A stretch of 64,000 bases of DNA. Origin: Gautieria morchelliformis (Eukaryota; Basidiomycota; Agaricomycetes; Gomphales; Gomphaceae). Within the stretch, counting starts at the first letter, position 1, and each line of letters opens with the position of its first letter. The notes under the pieces are model-generated. The model had not been told where the DNA came from, searched no databases, and saw nothing but the letters and a program-made list of their open reading frames with translations. The position numbers and the translations under genes are program-made. Location of the stretch: the NCBI GenBank assembly GCA_015179125.1, contig WHVA01000236.1:101859-165858 (forward strand), given 5' to 3'. This document shows positions 11,248-22,605 of this stretch, piece by piece.

Positions 11248-12010
11248 ATGGGCAGCGATGTGGGATCCAGGATGCCTCAGGATGCCCGACCTGGAAATCA
11301 CGTGCTTTCCATGTCCATGAAGGATTTTGACCCGAACCCCTACAGTGCAGGTGTACCATACAGAGGGCTGCGGATGCCACAGCTGCACCATACGCAGAGC
11401 CGGCCAACGGTCGACCTGCATCGTACGGAGGGGCACCCTATGGTGGACCTGCACTGTATGGAGGGATGGCTGATGGTGCAGGTGTACCACCTGGTGGCAT
11501 ACAGTGCAGGCATACCATACGGAGGGACCGCGGATGGTACAGCTGGACCGTACGCAGCGGCAGCTTATGGTGGACCTGCACCGTACGGAGGGGTGGCTGA
11601 TGGTGCAGGTGCACCATACCACCTGGCAGGGTATGGTGCAGGCGTACCATATGGAGGGACCGCGGATGGTACAGCTGCACCGTACGCAGCGGCGGCCTAC
11701 GGTGCAGGTCCACCGTACGGAGGGGCGGTGTACAGTTCAGGTCCACTGTACCACCTGGCTGCCTACGCTGCAGGCGTACCATATGGAGGGGCCGCAGATG
11801 GTACAGCTGGACTGTATGCAGCAGCGGCCTACGGTGCAGGTTGACCATAGTGAGGGCTGCGGATGGTGCAGCTGCACCGTACGCGGGTGTGGCGAACAGT
11901 GCACATCCACCTACCGAGGGGTACCCTATGGGGCATGTGCACTGCACCCATGGGTGCCGACGGTGCAGGTGGACGTACTGACAGGCCGGGTATGGTGCAG
12001 GTGCACCGCA
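11248..12010 (+). repeat. 132-bp tandem repeat with a Gly/Ala/Pro/Tyr-rich frame
   Basis: The core GGAGGGRCCGCRGATGGTAC recurs at 11521, 11653 and 11785, exactly 132 bp (44 codons) apart, with decayed units on each side. The plus frame 11248-11844 stays open for 198 codons and encodes units such as AGVPYGGTADGTA and PYAAAAYGAG. Frames on both strands also stay open, because the repeat has few stops and a period divisible by three. It could be the end of a repeat-rich secreted or wall protein, or a minisatellite with accidental frames. No start or splice evidence decides this. Confidence 0.6.
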
Positions 12011-12324
12011 GGGAGAGGGCGGCGGCAGCAGGCTACAGTGCATGGGCACCGTACTGAGGCCGCAAGGTGGAGGCGTAGGAATGGGCGTCTGACTTGAACA
12101 CCCATGTAATTTACAACAGGTAATTGTATATGCTAGCAGGTTGTACATGTAATCTACAACTGGCGGTACATGATTCCAACAGCTGGCGTCTGCTGCCTGC
12201 CCCGTAACTGGCATGCATATTATTTCTAGTCATGCCGATCCAGAAACATGTAAGTACAGAGTAAAGTCATATTGGGATAGCTACAAGATACACTGGGTAG
12301 CTACAAACAATACAGTATGGCATT

Positions 12325-14784
12325 TCAAGCACTGGGTCCTGGTGGGAAAGCAGCTGCAGATCCAGATGCCATACCTGAGCCAGAGGCAGAGGCAGAGGCA
12401 GTAGCAGCTCCAGACACAGAGAGTACCTGCTTATGTCCACAGCAATTCTCCTGAGCTAACCCCAAGAATTGCACCTCACTAGCAATGGCAGGGTTGTCCT
12501 CAAGGAATTTCTTGATGCGTGTGAAGAGCTCCACAACTGTCCCCTCTTCAGCTATCTTGAGGGCAGCTGTGATGTCTCTCAAGTCATCCTTCAGTTTGTA
12601 GGAAGCCAGAGGTGTGCAAAGACTTTGTCACATACATTCTCCATGCGCTGCAACCCATGGGCTTGGGCAGTCTCAGTTTTCTCAGCCTTTTCCCACTCCT
12701 CCCGATCACGGGCTTGGACTGCTTTCTTGTTCTGCTTCTGCCATTCGCTTTCAGCTTCGGGGGCAGTCAGAAGGTGGGCACTCGTGTTGAGGTGCCTGTG
12801 TTTCTTCTTTTCACTCTGGCCATATAGCTGGGTCAGGAGCTGTTGGTTCTCCAGGGCTCTTATGGTGACACACTGCAGGCATATGAAAGTTTTCTCATCT
12901 GAAAAACTGTTGAAAAAACTGTAAAGATTTTCCAAATATTTTTAGTGTTTTTATATAAAAAAAACTATAATAAAATTTTGTGTTTTTATTAGAATTTGTT
13001 GAGCAAGAAAATTGTAAAAAAATTCAAAGTTTTTTTCAGGGTTTTTTATGGGTTTCTTTGTGTTTTCACAAAGAAACTTATAAAAAGACATAAAAAACCC
13101 TGCAAAAAACTTTAACCTTTTTTACAATTTTCTTGCTCAACAAATTCTAACAAAAACACAAAATTTTGTTAAAGTTTTTTTACATTAAAAACACTAAAAA
13201 AATTTGGAATATCTTTACAGTTTTTTGAACAGTTTTTCAGACCAGAAAATTTTTATATGCCTCCAGTGACATGGGCTTCAGCAGCACTCTTCTGGGCCTC
13301 AGCCAACTGAATGTGAAGGTGTGCCTGTTCTAGTTTGTACTTGAGGGATTGGTTATCCCCGCGCAAGTTTTCGATTTCAGCATGGTGCTCGAGAGCCAAT
13401 GTGCTGCCTTGGGAGGGTGATGAGACTTTACAAGAGCCTCATGGCCTGGAGGCACCATGGGGGCGAAGCATCTGGCTGATGTGGCTGCATGTGCCATAGG
13501 AACAGCCCAAATGGGGCATGCCTTCCTCACTGGGGTCTATCTCAGTGGATGATGGTGGAAGACAAGGGGCTGGAGAGGAAGGAATGAAGCTAGTGGGGCT
13601 TGAGGGAGGGAGGGGGCAGTGGTGGTGGTGTGGGCATTGCTCAGAGGATGCAGCTCATGAAAAATAGGCAGAGGGGGGTCCACCTGCATGGGGACTTCGT
13701 CTATGATTGCTTTCTGGGCCCTATCTTCATCTTCAAGTTCAGAATCATCAGAGAAGTTGGATCTGGAGGAGCCATCCCAAAGGTTTTCCTGGGATGACTC
13801 ACCCTCAGTGATGAGTGAGTCTGAGGAGGGGTCAGAGTCCATCAACTGGGCACTTTTGGGAGAAGAAGTTGGCAGTGGATGAGAATCAGGCTCAGATGTG
13901 TAAATGGATATGGCAAGTGCGGGGGCAATATCTGCCCCCATGAAGACCAAAGGGTCCATCGGCCACATGCCACTTTTCCTGAACACTGACTTGACAAGTC
14001 TAGGGGTCATCATCTGATTCCATACCTTGAGGTACTCCTCAACCACATTATTGTGCCCTATTGGAGACCCTTGGGCAGCAGTGATCTGACATGCCGTGGA
14101 CCACACACTCTGAACTGGGCCAAAGACCCCCACATCAAGGGGCTGGAGCTTATGCATAGTGTGGGGAGGGATACAGAATAAAAGGATTCCATTATAGAAT
14201 GCCAGCTTACAAATGTCTGCGGTTTCATAAGATTGGTGGCCATCCATAACCAAGAGAATCCTTCCTCGCACCATGTTATGCTTGAGCACATATGGCAAAA
14301 ATACCCGTTCGAACCATACCTTGTAAAGCTCATTGTCCATCCACCCATTGTCTGAGGTAGTCACACTACCATCACCATGAGTGCAGTGTCCACTACTGGC
14401 CTTTTTCCGCATTATTCATCAGGATCAACACAGGTGGCACGAAAGTCCCATCCGCGCAGATGGCGTCTATGGCTGTAATGAGGGTGAGATTGTCCGGCCG
14501 CATCGCATACCTTTGTTTCATCCCCTTTGCAAAAATGAACTGTTTCTGCAACCCTTTCCTCCCACCCCCCAATTTTAGACCCTTATCATTGGCATTGTAG
14601 ATGTTTTCTGGTACTATCTCATATTTTTTGATGATATTGGCCAGCTGCTTGAAATATCCATTGATGTTCGCATGATTGAAGGCCTTCACATGCTTGGGAT
14701 CCAGACCCTGTGCCTTCTTCACCTCCAGCTCATCTGCATGCTTGACAAGGAACCGCTTCACCCATTTGGCACGAAGAAACCATC
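12325..14784 (-). pseudogene. pogo/Tigger-like DDE transposase, interrupted
   Basis: The transposase cuts and pastes its own element. Reading leftwards, 14393-14784 gives the end of the DNA-binding region (KRFLVKHADEL, LDPKHVKAFN) and the first catalytic Asp region (IYNANDKGLKLGGGRKG; family members have DEKG, here NDKG). An extra A in an A-run near 14402 shifts the frame into 13537-14412, which holds LLVMDGHQS and PLDVGVFGP, the second and third Asp regions. The Ser-rich tail, a coiled-coil stretch (13270-13390), and a C-terminal domain at 12325-12870 (HLNTSAHLLTAPE, ITAALKIAEEGTVVEL) follow. A palindromic MITE (12871-13268) interrupts the coiled coil, and a gypsy LTR stub at 14785 removes the N-terminus. 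The family is confident; the gene is dead. Confidence 0.8.
12871..13268. mobile_element. Palindromic CACTG foldback MITE
   Basis: The 398 bp fold almost end to end on a centre near 13066. The ends are CACTGCAGGCATAT and ATATGCCTCCAGTG. The trinucleotide ACA flanks both sides (12868-12870, 13269-13271). CACTG ends with a 3-bp duplication suit the CACTA superfamily. It interrupts the transposase frame. A second copy's right arm survives at 25572-25650. Confidence 0.75.
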
Positions 14785-14809
14785 TGTCAAGATTGGTTTT
14801 TAGGCGTTA
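14785..14809 (-). repeat. Stub of a gypsy LTR
   Basis: The sequence TGTCAAGATTGGTTTTTAGG and the next five bases match the end of the solo LTR at 24225. It enters the pogo transposase and stops at a TA where the next element (CACCCG...) begins. Confidence 0.65.
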
Positions 14810-15593
14810 CACCCGTTTGCAGTACCTAAGGCGCGCGTCGGATTTGCTTCCGTTTTAGCGCGCAAACTTTGAACAACGATAGCTTGCTTGATATCGCTCC
14901 AATTCGCTTGAAATTTCATATCTGAAGCTATGTGGACCATAGCTAGGGCATAGAACTAAAAAATCCGAATAAAACAAGCATTTTTTATTTTGCATTTTGG
15001 GTGCTGAGGGGGGAACAATGTCAAGCTTAGCTTACTGTATGTAGTTCAATGCAGGTTTTAATTTTGTTTGCTACTTTGTACTAATGGTGAGAACCCACTA
15101 CAGGAGAATCTCCAGCAGAGGGTGTCGTAGGATTGGAGAGGAAGGGCTTAGCTTCTTCTGACGTTGGATCAGTGAGATCTGACGGTAGGCGTTCATTCTC
15201 GATGTCGGATTTCCTCCTATGTAGCATAAGCCCCAAAAATCTGAGGGATCATATAACGTGGAACATACGCATCATCAAAGTTCATAATAGCATCTTTGAT
15301 CCCTTCCGCACGAGTGCCAATGCACCATAAGGCAACTTCGCCGATCCTGACACGTTCTTGAGCTCGGAAACCGTGGGGGCACATACGTATGCGGTGGGGT
15401 GAGGGGTGCAGAGGTGCTGGGGTGGGCGAGCTGGTGTAGGAGGACGGGGTGGTGGGGGAGCGGGCGGCGGTGGGTGTGGGTGCGGGTGCTGGTGCTGGTG
15501 CAGGTGCTGGTGCAGGTACGGGTGCAGGTACGGGTGCAGGTACGGGTGCAGGTGCAGGTGCAGGTGCGATTGCAGCACGGATGACACGGAGCT
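14810..15593 (-). mobile_element. TA-flanked element, copy A (inverted to copy B)
   Basis: It begins CACCCGTTTGCAGTACC after a TA and matches, as reverse complement, the end of copy B at 23745. The minus strand carries a decayed version of the protein tail seen in copy B (VSELKNVSGSAKLPYG), with a frameshift near 15310. A GC-rich repeat of GGTGCAGGTGCG/GGTACG units covers about 15470-15575. The other end of this copy was not found. Confidence 0.6.
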
Positions 15594-16191
15594 CATCGTG
15601 AGGAGACTGGGCATACGGTTAGCAGGGTGCGGGGGCGTCGACACACCTTGACACCCAGGGGACTCCACGCAGGGGACATGGGGGATACCGGCCCAAACAG
15701 CAGCCAGTAGAGGGACGGGAGCGCGGACATGACACAACTGGGCTGGCGGCCCTCGAGGCGTGCGAGGGCATCGCCGCGGTTGGTGTTGCGGTAGCGCGTG
15801 GAGGCGCGGGACGTGGCGGTGGTCATCGCGAGGGTGTTGACGGTAGGAGTGATGGAGCCGCGGTCAGTTGGGGTGCGGGTGGACAACAGGAAGGAACTGC
15901 TCGTGCTTGTACGAGTAGAAGGGGCGCTTCAAGTCACAATGGTGGACTTGTAGTTGGGACGCGTGACAGCCCTTTCAGCGAGGATGTAAAGTAAGCATAT
16001 GTAGCAAACTCACCAATAAAAATGGGATAGTGGCCATTCGACACCTGAAAATTACACTTGAGTTGGGGTTCAGCATTGGGAGTAAGGGTGCAAATGCTGT
16101 CGCACGATTCATGTCATAGAACTCTTGGTCAGGGTGTGTGTTTCGGGAACTTCCGTTCTCCTTGTATGTACTACCCACACCATCGCTCATA
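15594..16191. other. GC-rich stretch without a recognised gene
   Basis: A minus frame (15593-15886) with RYRNTNRGDALARLEGRQ is open but matches nothing I know. It may be the upstream part of copy A. The stretch from 15900 to 16191 leads into the Tc1-like gene and shows no clear terminal repeat. Confidence 0.3.
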
Positions 16192-17898
16192 TGCCTCGCC
16201 CTGGCAACCCTAAACCTGTTCGTCACATGTACAGCAAGGATCTGCGGGTCGCGTTATACACCAAAAATTCAAGCTCAACAAGAAATCAACCGATATTGCA
16301 ATTGACCTCGATATGTCACTACGTGTAGTTCAACGCACAATCAAACTCTGGCGGGATGTTGGAGACGTCGTGGCAGAGCCAAAGCGGCTATCTCATGGGT
16401 CAAAAATGACCTCAGCTCAGAGTGAAGTAAGTAATTCATGTCTGTGTTTAGCTGTAGCTTATTTTATTTTATAACAGTTTCTTCTTGCGCTTCTTGAACG
16501 CTCGCCCGATCTTTACCTCAATGAGCTTGTCGAAGAGCTAGAGGTGCAGCATGGTATTTTAGTAAGTATATCAACTGTCTGGAGGACGCTTCGACATCTT
16601 GGCTTGCAAAGAAAGAAAGTGAGTCATTAAATCCTCGAAGAATGACAACCTTTATATTTGTCTCCAATCCAGCTTTCACGGGCAGCCACAGAGCCCTGTG
16701 AAGCCTCGCGGACTGCTTTCCAGTTTCGTATTGGTAGTGAACCACCGGACCGTTTGGTTTTCACAGATGAAAGCGCAATTGACCTTCGCACAACGTATAG
16801 ACTAATGGGATGGGCTTACAAGGGATGTAGGCCTCGAGTGTGAGCACGTTTCCAAAGGGGCGAAAGGTAACGATTTGTGCACGGGCCTCCATTATTGTAT
16901 CGCTAATATCCACTCAGATTTTCAATCCTTCCAGCGCTCTCACAAGATGGAATCATCTATAGCCATATCAAATTAGGGGCATACTGTTGGGTGCATTTAT
17001 GCTCCTGCACCAAAATCAAGCATAATATATCCAATTTGTTGTGTGGCCTTCCAATTTCTTCTCACATTGTTCTTGTATTATGCATCCATTTCTCTGGTTA
17101 TTTTCGAAATTTTCCACTCATTTCTTATCTCTCTATTTCATCTTGTTATTCCTGCTTTCACAAGCGGCTGCACCCAGCGGAGTCTGAAATGACTTCGACG
17201 CGCGAGCTCTTGGGCGCTAAAGGGCCGGGTAGTAGTACATGCGCAGTGGAACACATTTCCCCCTCTCTCAGTGACCACTAAATTCACTGAGAGAGGCAAG
17301 TAAATTAGTCTAGTAGTCTTTGCATTTATTGACCTAGAAATCCTCTATAGTGAATTGATTTCTAGGTAGTGTATAATATATTTATAGTGACCACTAAATT
17401 CACTGAGAGAGTGAATTGATTTCTAGTCTATTCTTTTGAATAACAAGTCCATACCTACTGCCTATAATTCCTGTCCTCTACACATACGACGGTCCAGAGT
17501 TCCTTGGGTTTCTGAAGGGCCTTTTAGAGGTAATGAACCCTTACCTGGCACCACAGAGCGTTCTTGTTATGGATAACTGCGCCATTCACCACATACCTGA
17601 GGTCTCACTCTTATGTGCCCAAAGGTTTTTACCATTATACACTGTTTTCACTAGTGTCTAATCTTGCATTTGCAGAGGAATCAAACTGATGTATCTTCCG
17701 CCGTACTCGCCCGATCTCAACCCGATCGAAGAATCATTCTCCTTCATCAAAGCTCACCTCAGACGTCATGGTGCCGAGTTCCGTGCATGTGTTGCAAGTA
17801 AGGAGAGGGCTGAGCTATTCATGTTTCTCTATGAGGCACTGGATCGGATTACACGCAGACATGCGCGAGGGTGGATGAAGGACTGTGGCTATCTGTAG
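16192..17898 (+). pseudogene. Tc1/mariner-like (DDE_3) transposase, spliced and interrupted
   Basis: The gene starts at ATG 16192 (MPRPGNPKP) with helix-turn-helix regions in exons 1-2. Introns lie at 16427-16477 and 16619-16672, a third starts near 16866, and another ends with TTGCAG near 17674. The catalytic triad is visible: VFTDES (first Asp), SVLVMDNCAIHH (second Asp) and YSPDLNPIEESFSFIKAHL (Glu). Breaks are a frameshift near 16275, a TGA at 16841-16843 where an Arg codon is expected, and a copia solo LTR at 16985-17482 between the codons for GAY and DGPEF. Removing the LTR and one duplication restores the frame at that joint. No terminal repeats were found. Confidence 0.8.
16985..17482 (+). 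repeat. copia solo LTR with target duplication CATAC
   Basis: The 498-bp repeat starts TGTTGGGTGCATTTATG and ends CCTCTACA. It is a diverged relative of the LTRs at 6037 and 10741, in the opposite orientation. CATAC flanks both sides (16980-16984, 17483-17487). The family hairpin is kept at 17262-17296. Recombination between two LTRs usually leaves such a solo copy. Confidence 0.9.
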
Positions 17899-18109
17899 TG
17901 CAGTTGTACTACTGTAATGTAATTTTTTTGTTGTCAGAATGTTGAAAATTATCTGCAATGTGATGGATGATATTGGTAAACAACACTTAGTAGTGCAAAA
18001 AGTACTCATTGTAAGTGCCCGCTCTTCCTACAGTGGCTACAGGATCTCATAATATTATATGTCATGCGTTACATGCGGTCTTTCCCAGCTCATCTTCTCT
18101 CTTCACCTG

Positions 18110-20261
18110 TCATTTCCCCCTCATTAACATAATCCCAACTCTCTGGCAGGTCTGAAAGAGATTCGTTACATACTGCCTGTATGGCTCAGTGGCCTGTAAA
18201 GTGTACCCATCGGCGTCCAAAAATACAACCTTAACGAAGTCTGGTTTCAGCCATTCCAGAGCAGTCTCCTGAGAAAGCGTTAACCATTGAATCAAGAGTT
18301 TGGAGAATGGCTTCAAGCCCGTGGAGAAGTTTTTCGCGGCATCCTGTTGCTTTAACCTATCAAGGAAACTTCCCCTAGCTTGTAACACAGGTAACTCGTC
18401 GGAGAGCATCGTTTGACGGTAATTCTGTTCTAGTAGCGCAAGTGCCCCCTTGGTCTCCAGAATCTCCAGAATCAACCAAAATAAAACCCATATAAACGAC
18501 TCCAGGTCGTCAATTACTTGGTGCACAACTTGCGTTCCAGAGTCCCAAGCAACAATAAGCGCCTGAGACATGAAAGGCAGCATACCCTAGAACCATGTAA
18601 ATCACAAGCCGCACACAACAACTAAAGACCCACCAAGCGATGCTTTGCTAATTCCCGCTTCTGATCCATCCAACGAATCGCCTGGTCCCCATCGCATATG
18701 AATCCCACACATCTAGTAACTTCTCGAGTCATGGCAAAACTGAAGCAAACATAAAAAAAACGAAAGGACTGATGTGAAAGACGGTACGTACTCGGCCACA
18801 GGCGGCCCTCAGCTTCATCCATCAGCATGACGTTCCTGACGCTTACGTCGCGGTGCAACCAGCTGTTCTTAAACAGCCCAAAATTCCCTGTCAATCACCA
18901 TTATAGGTAAATCATGTCCGATGCCCTCTTCGTTCACATACCCAACATGGCGTGCACTATGCAACGCACGAGCAATTGAGGACTTTGTGCAGCTCGCAGT
19001 GACGTCCCTCGGGTCTCAAAAACAGATCGCATATGTATTCGTTCGTCAGGCCTAACCCCGGCGTATGGCTCTGGCGCACACACGGGCCAATACGTTGCGT
19101 CATCAGGTATGAGCTTATCCATTCCGTCCTCGACAGGGTATGAGACAAGGATGTCTGGCAGTCCAAATCCACCCGATAATGCTCCAAACATTGTGCCTTC
19201 TTCGTTATGGGTTTTCAATGGCCATGAATCTTTCAGAATGACAGTGTCCGGCAAGAGAAATGATATTCCTCCCTTCAACCTCAAGGGTTCTCGACTGTCA
19301 GTCTCTTTTCCAGGCTGAGAACGCGGGGGTTGGTGACTTCGTAAGTTATACCGGTGAGTGGACGAAGGTTGAGCGGGAGAACCATCGGTGGCGGTTGCAC
19401 CTTCAAACCCAATTGTTAACTACTGGCCCAGATCTCTAAACGTCAAAACGCACCCTTCTTGACCAAAAGATACACACGTGTTGCTCGTCCGCGAACGCAA
19501 CGTCGGTCACAAAGTGTTTTCGAAATCTTGAATATACCCCTCTCAGGAATCGCAATGTCTGTGATGGTACGAGTAGTATCAATTCCAGCGTGGTTTGTGT
19601 CGGTCCAAGAATTAATCCCAACCACTCCGCGGACAAATCCTTTAAAGCCTCCCTCCTTCGAGAGGTCAAGTTCCGGCATAACAACCAGACCCATGCGAGA
19701 ATAAAATCCGAAGCGCACCCCCATCCTTGCGTTGTTGAAATGGATAACAGTGACGAAGAGTCTATCCAATTGGTGTGTGAACATACAGCGCACGTACGTG
19801 CTTGACTGCAGGATCAAACCAGGCCAGTTATTCTTCACCTCTACGCAAATTTCAGCCTCGTTCCATGAGAGCTTCGGACTTCGAGCCTCAGCTCTTACCA
19901 ACAGACTGACAACCAACAAGGTCTGGTTTTAGGGGGGAGTCTGTGTCAAGTCCTTCAGCCATTTCCCGACCGTACACGTAAAACTGAAGACCTCGGTGGA
20001 TATTGCCATTCGGCAGCTTTTGGGAGGAGATGGACAGAATCTTGTTGAGTAACCACTCCACGGCGCATAATGAGCGCTTTCTGGACCAGTGCGGCTGGGC
20101 CATTCCTTGAAAGTGTCGGTTGGGCTGTCCCAGAACACGCCAGGTTTCAGTTTGGATAGGACAGTGTCGACAATTTTTTGATCCGCCCGACAGCGCTCTT
20201 CAAGCAGAGAATTACTCTCGAATATCGCAGCGGAGAACTCGCCCTTCATCAGCTTTTTCAA
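18110..20261 (-). pseudogene. FunK1-type fungal protein kinase, frameshifted
   Basis: FunK1 kinases are fungal eukaryotic-like Ser/Thr kinases of unknown substrate. From right to left: N-terminal region 19929-20261 (PTDTFKEWP); segment 19930-20065 in another frame (LPNGNIHRGLQFYVYGREMA, KPDLVG); 19443-19919 (LSWNEAEICVEVKNNWPG, GVRFGFYSRMGLVVMPELDL); 18934-19260 with the ATP-binding Lys in VILKDSWPL; 18622-18894 with the catalytic loop LHRDVSVRNVMLM and a DFG-like CDGDQA; and 18110-18583 with LPFMSQALI and DDLESFIWVLFW. Introns separate the last exons. The frame changes near 20065 and again near 19915 do not fit splicing and look like indels. The active-site residues are kept. It lies inside the transposon stack. 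Confidence 0.75.
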
Positions 20262-20869
20262 TCATCCTGGGTCCGAATGTGTGATTCATGAGATTTACTG
20301 GAACTGACGCTATATGGTGTGCTCGTCAACAGAAGCTTGAGAGATTGGGGCGGTGTTGATGGCATCTGGAATAACAAATATCGAGAATTAGAGGCAGACA
20401 ACAAGTAAAGAACTATGTTGTGCGAGTCTGAGAGGCAGAGCTGTTGTCAACATGTGGACAAGTCACGTGACAAGTGAACCATCTACATTCTTGCGGTGTG
20501 TTGGTGGTAGCGGCCTCAAGGTTAAATACCAATAATGTGCCGTGCGCTGCCTCAGACGGTACTAAGGCCGCCGATCTCAATATCCATAATTCTCTAAATT
20601 GTTCTTTTTGATGTATATAGTAAATCTAATTATTGTGTCCTACTGGCATAATTCTGCTTGCCTCCCTCCCTCTCACACCTTCTTAGCAAGCTTCCTTATA
20701 GCCTTTCTAGCCGCTCCTTTGATGAAATTCGCGTCACCCCATGACATCCCGATGTTGGCCATGAGACATCAGCCGTCACCTCCTTCAGTTCATTTAGGAA
20801 GTAAACGTTGTTTGCTTCAAATTTACCTTTGAATTCGTCAATGTTCCGCCCCTAGCCTCAGGCCAATTA

Positions 20870-22296
20870 GGACATCGTCAAGAAACTCTTCGATGCTTGG
20901 GTAACGATGTCACCGGGAGTCGCAGGGGTCAACTGTTCCGGTCTCTTGTCAGGATTGACTGGAGTAACAGGGTGGTTCAGGACCATGTTCTGAGCAAACA
21001 TTGATAGTCAATTGGTGGGAACATCATCATAGGAAATGATCCTTGAAGACCCAATGCAGCCCGGCAGGTTCGCCGTTGACCCTTCATCGGTCTTCTCTTT
21101 TTGAATGGAGTCTTTGCGATAATGGAAATCTTCGAAGTGAGCGTTGTTTGAGGAACTTTCAGAGTGACCCCGTGAATGTTAGAAACCTAAATTCGCATTA
21201 TTAGCAGCGAGTAATACATATAAATGCAAAGGTTGTACTCACCAAGGCTGTTACCCAGGACTGGAGTTGGCACCATGATAAATGCTGTGCTCTCCGTTCT
21301 TATTCAGTTTGCAGACTTTTGAAGCACATGCCGGTTTGCCACAGTTTGAATACTCTGCCTTCAACGCCTCCATGAAATCCCTTTCCCGTTTTGTCGGTAG
21401 GCCATGCTCTTCGATCTCAGATCCTTCAGTGTCAGAATCGGCGTTCAAGTCCTGAATACGAGCTTTCTTCTTTTTGCCCCTGCCAGCTGCATTTGTCACA
21501 GTTTTGTCCCTTTTCCTGGAAAGTGTATGGCGAAGCGATGCGATGTACTATAATTCTTATAATATCAGATGCGGCTGCCATGCGAAGTCACACGCACACG
21601 TACACTTTCATCCAGAACGATGTCTACTTCCACGCCACTGGCATCGCCCTTTTCTTCCTTGCCTGAGCGCCCTTCACATCATCCTTGAGGTTTTCCCAGT
21701 CCTCTTCTTTTGCCAGTTTCGAAAGGTGTTTATCTCGCACACCTTTGAGCCGGTAAGCTAGGTGCGGCATCTTTTTCACTGTTTGATAGCACCCTATCGC
21801 TTTGAAGATACATCCTCGACCTTCTTGTAACTGACATTGGCAGGAAGCTTCACACGCTCAACAAACCCTTGGCTTCAGTGCCGTCGGAACACCAAGATAA
21901 TTACTAGGCCGTGAAATGAGCATCAAATTATAAATGAAAATATGATGGCATACCAGGTTCATCAATATCCTTTACCTGTTTGGGAACTGCCACCTCTACT
22001 AACTCTTCAGACTCTGAGTCTCGATTAGGGTCGTTGGGCTCGGCTTCGGACTCGGATGCACTTTGAGCCGGCTGGGTCTCTTCCTCATATGAAGACCCTG
22101 ACTCAGATTCTAAGTCTTCAAAAGTTACTTTTTTTGCCGCCTGACGTTGCGGTCGAAAAGTGCTAGTAGTTTGAACAGATTCTAAATAACTGGTGAGCTT
22201 GAAATAGCATCATTATATATAAATCAACCTTTGCCCTGAATTCCCGCTATGTCAGGTGACAGTTCCTCTGGAGGTTCTTTGACCTTTTTCATTGCT
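20870..22296 (-). CDS. Hypothetical acidic multi-exon gene
   Basis: Several minus-strand pieces look like exons of one gene. They are a start MKKVKEPPEELSPDIAG near 22296; a long acidic Ser/Glu stretch at 21960-22190 (FEDLESESGSSYEEETQ) with a basic patch RPQRQAAKKV; a piece at 21251-21499 with GRGKKKKARIQDLN, RERDFMEALKAEY and a Cys cluster (C..C..C, then HSIYHG); and an end near 20880 (HPVTPVNPDKRPEQL). Similar Cys/His ends occur in unnamed basidiomycete proteins, but I cannot name a family. Exon borders are not fixed. It may be intact or decayed. Confidence 0.35.
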
Positions 22297-22605
22297 CGTG
22301 TTGACTTGGTGGGCTGTCTTGTATTTTTGTTATTTCCCATTGTTGGTAAGGCAAGTCGAACTTGGTCGGGTTATGCTGATTCATAATAGGCGGCTTGCCG
22401 CACTGCACCATCGACAACACCATGCACCACAGACACTTCAGCCTCTCTTGGTTCGGCACTCGTCTTCCATATGAACTTGCCCCGGGCTTCGAAGCATCTG
22501 CTGACCCTGTTCTTCAATCGCGCCTTTGCGCTTAGCTCCACAGGCTCGCCGTCAAGTACCAGCAGCTCCCTGTCAACTCCCCCATAACCCCAGTGGCCAA
22601 CTTCT

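Noticed and set aside
11438-12214. 258-codon minus-strand protein rich in His, Leu and Arg
   Set aside because: It is the shadow of the 132-bp repeat on the other strand.
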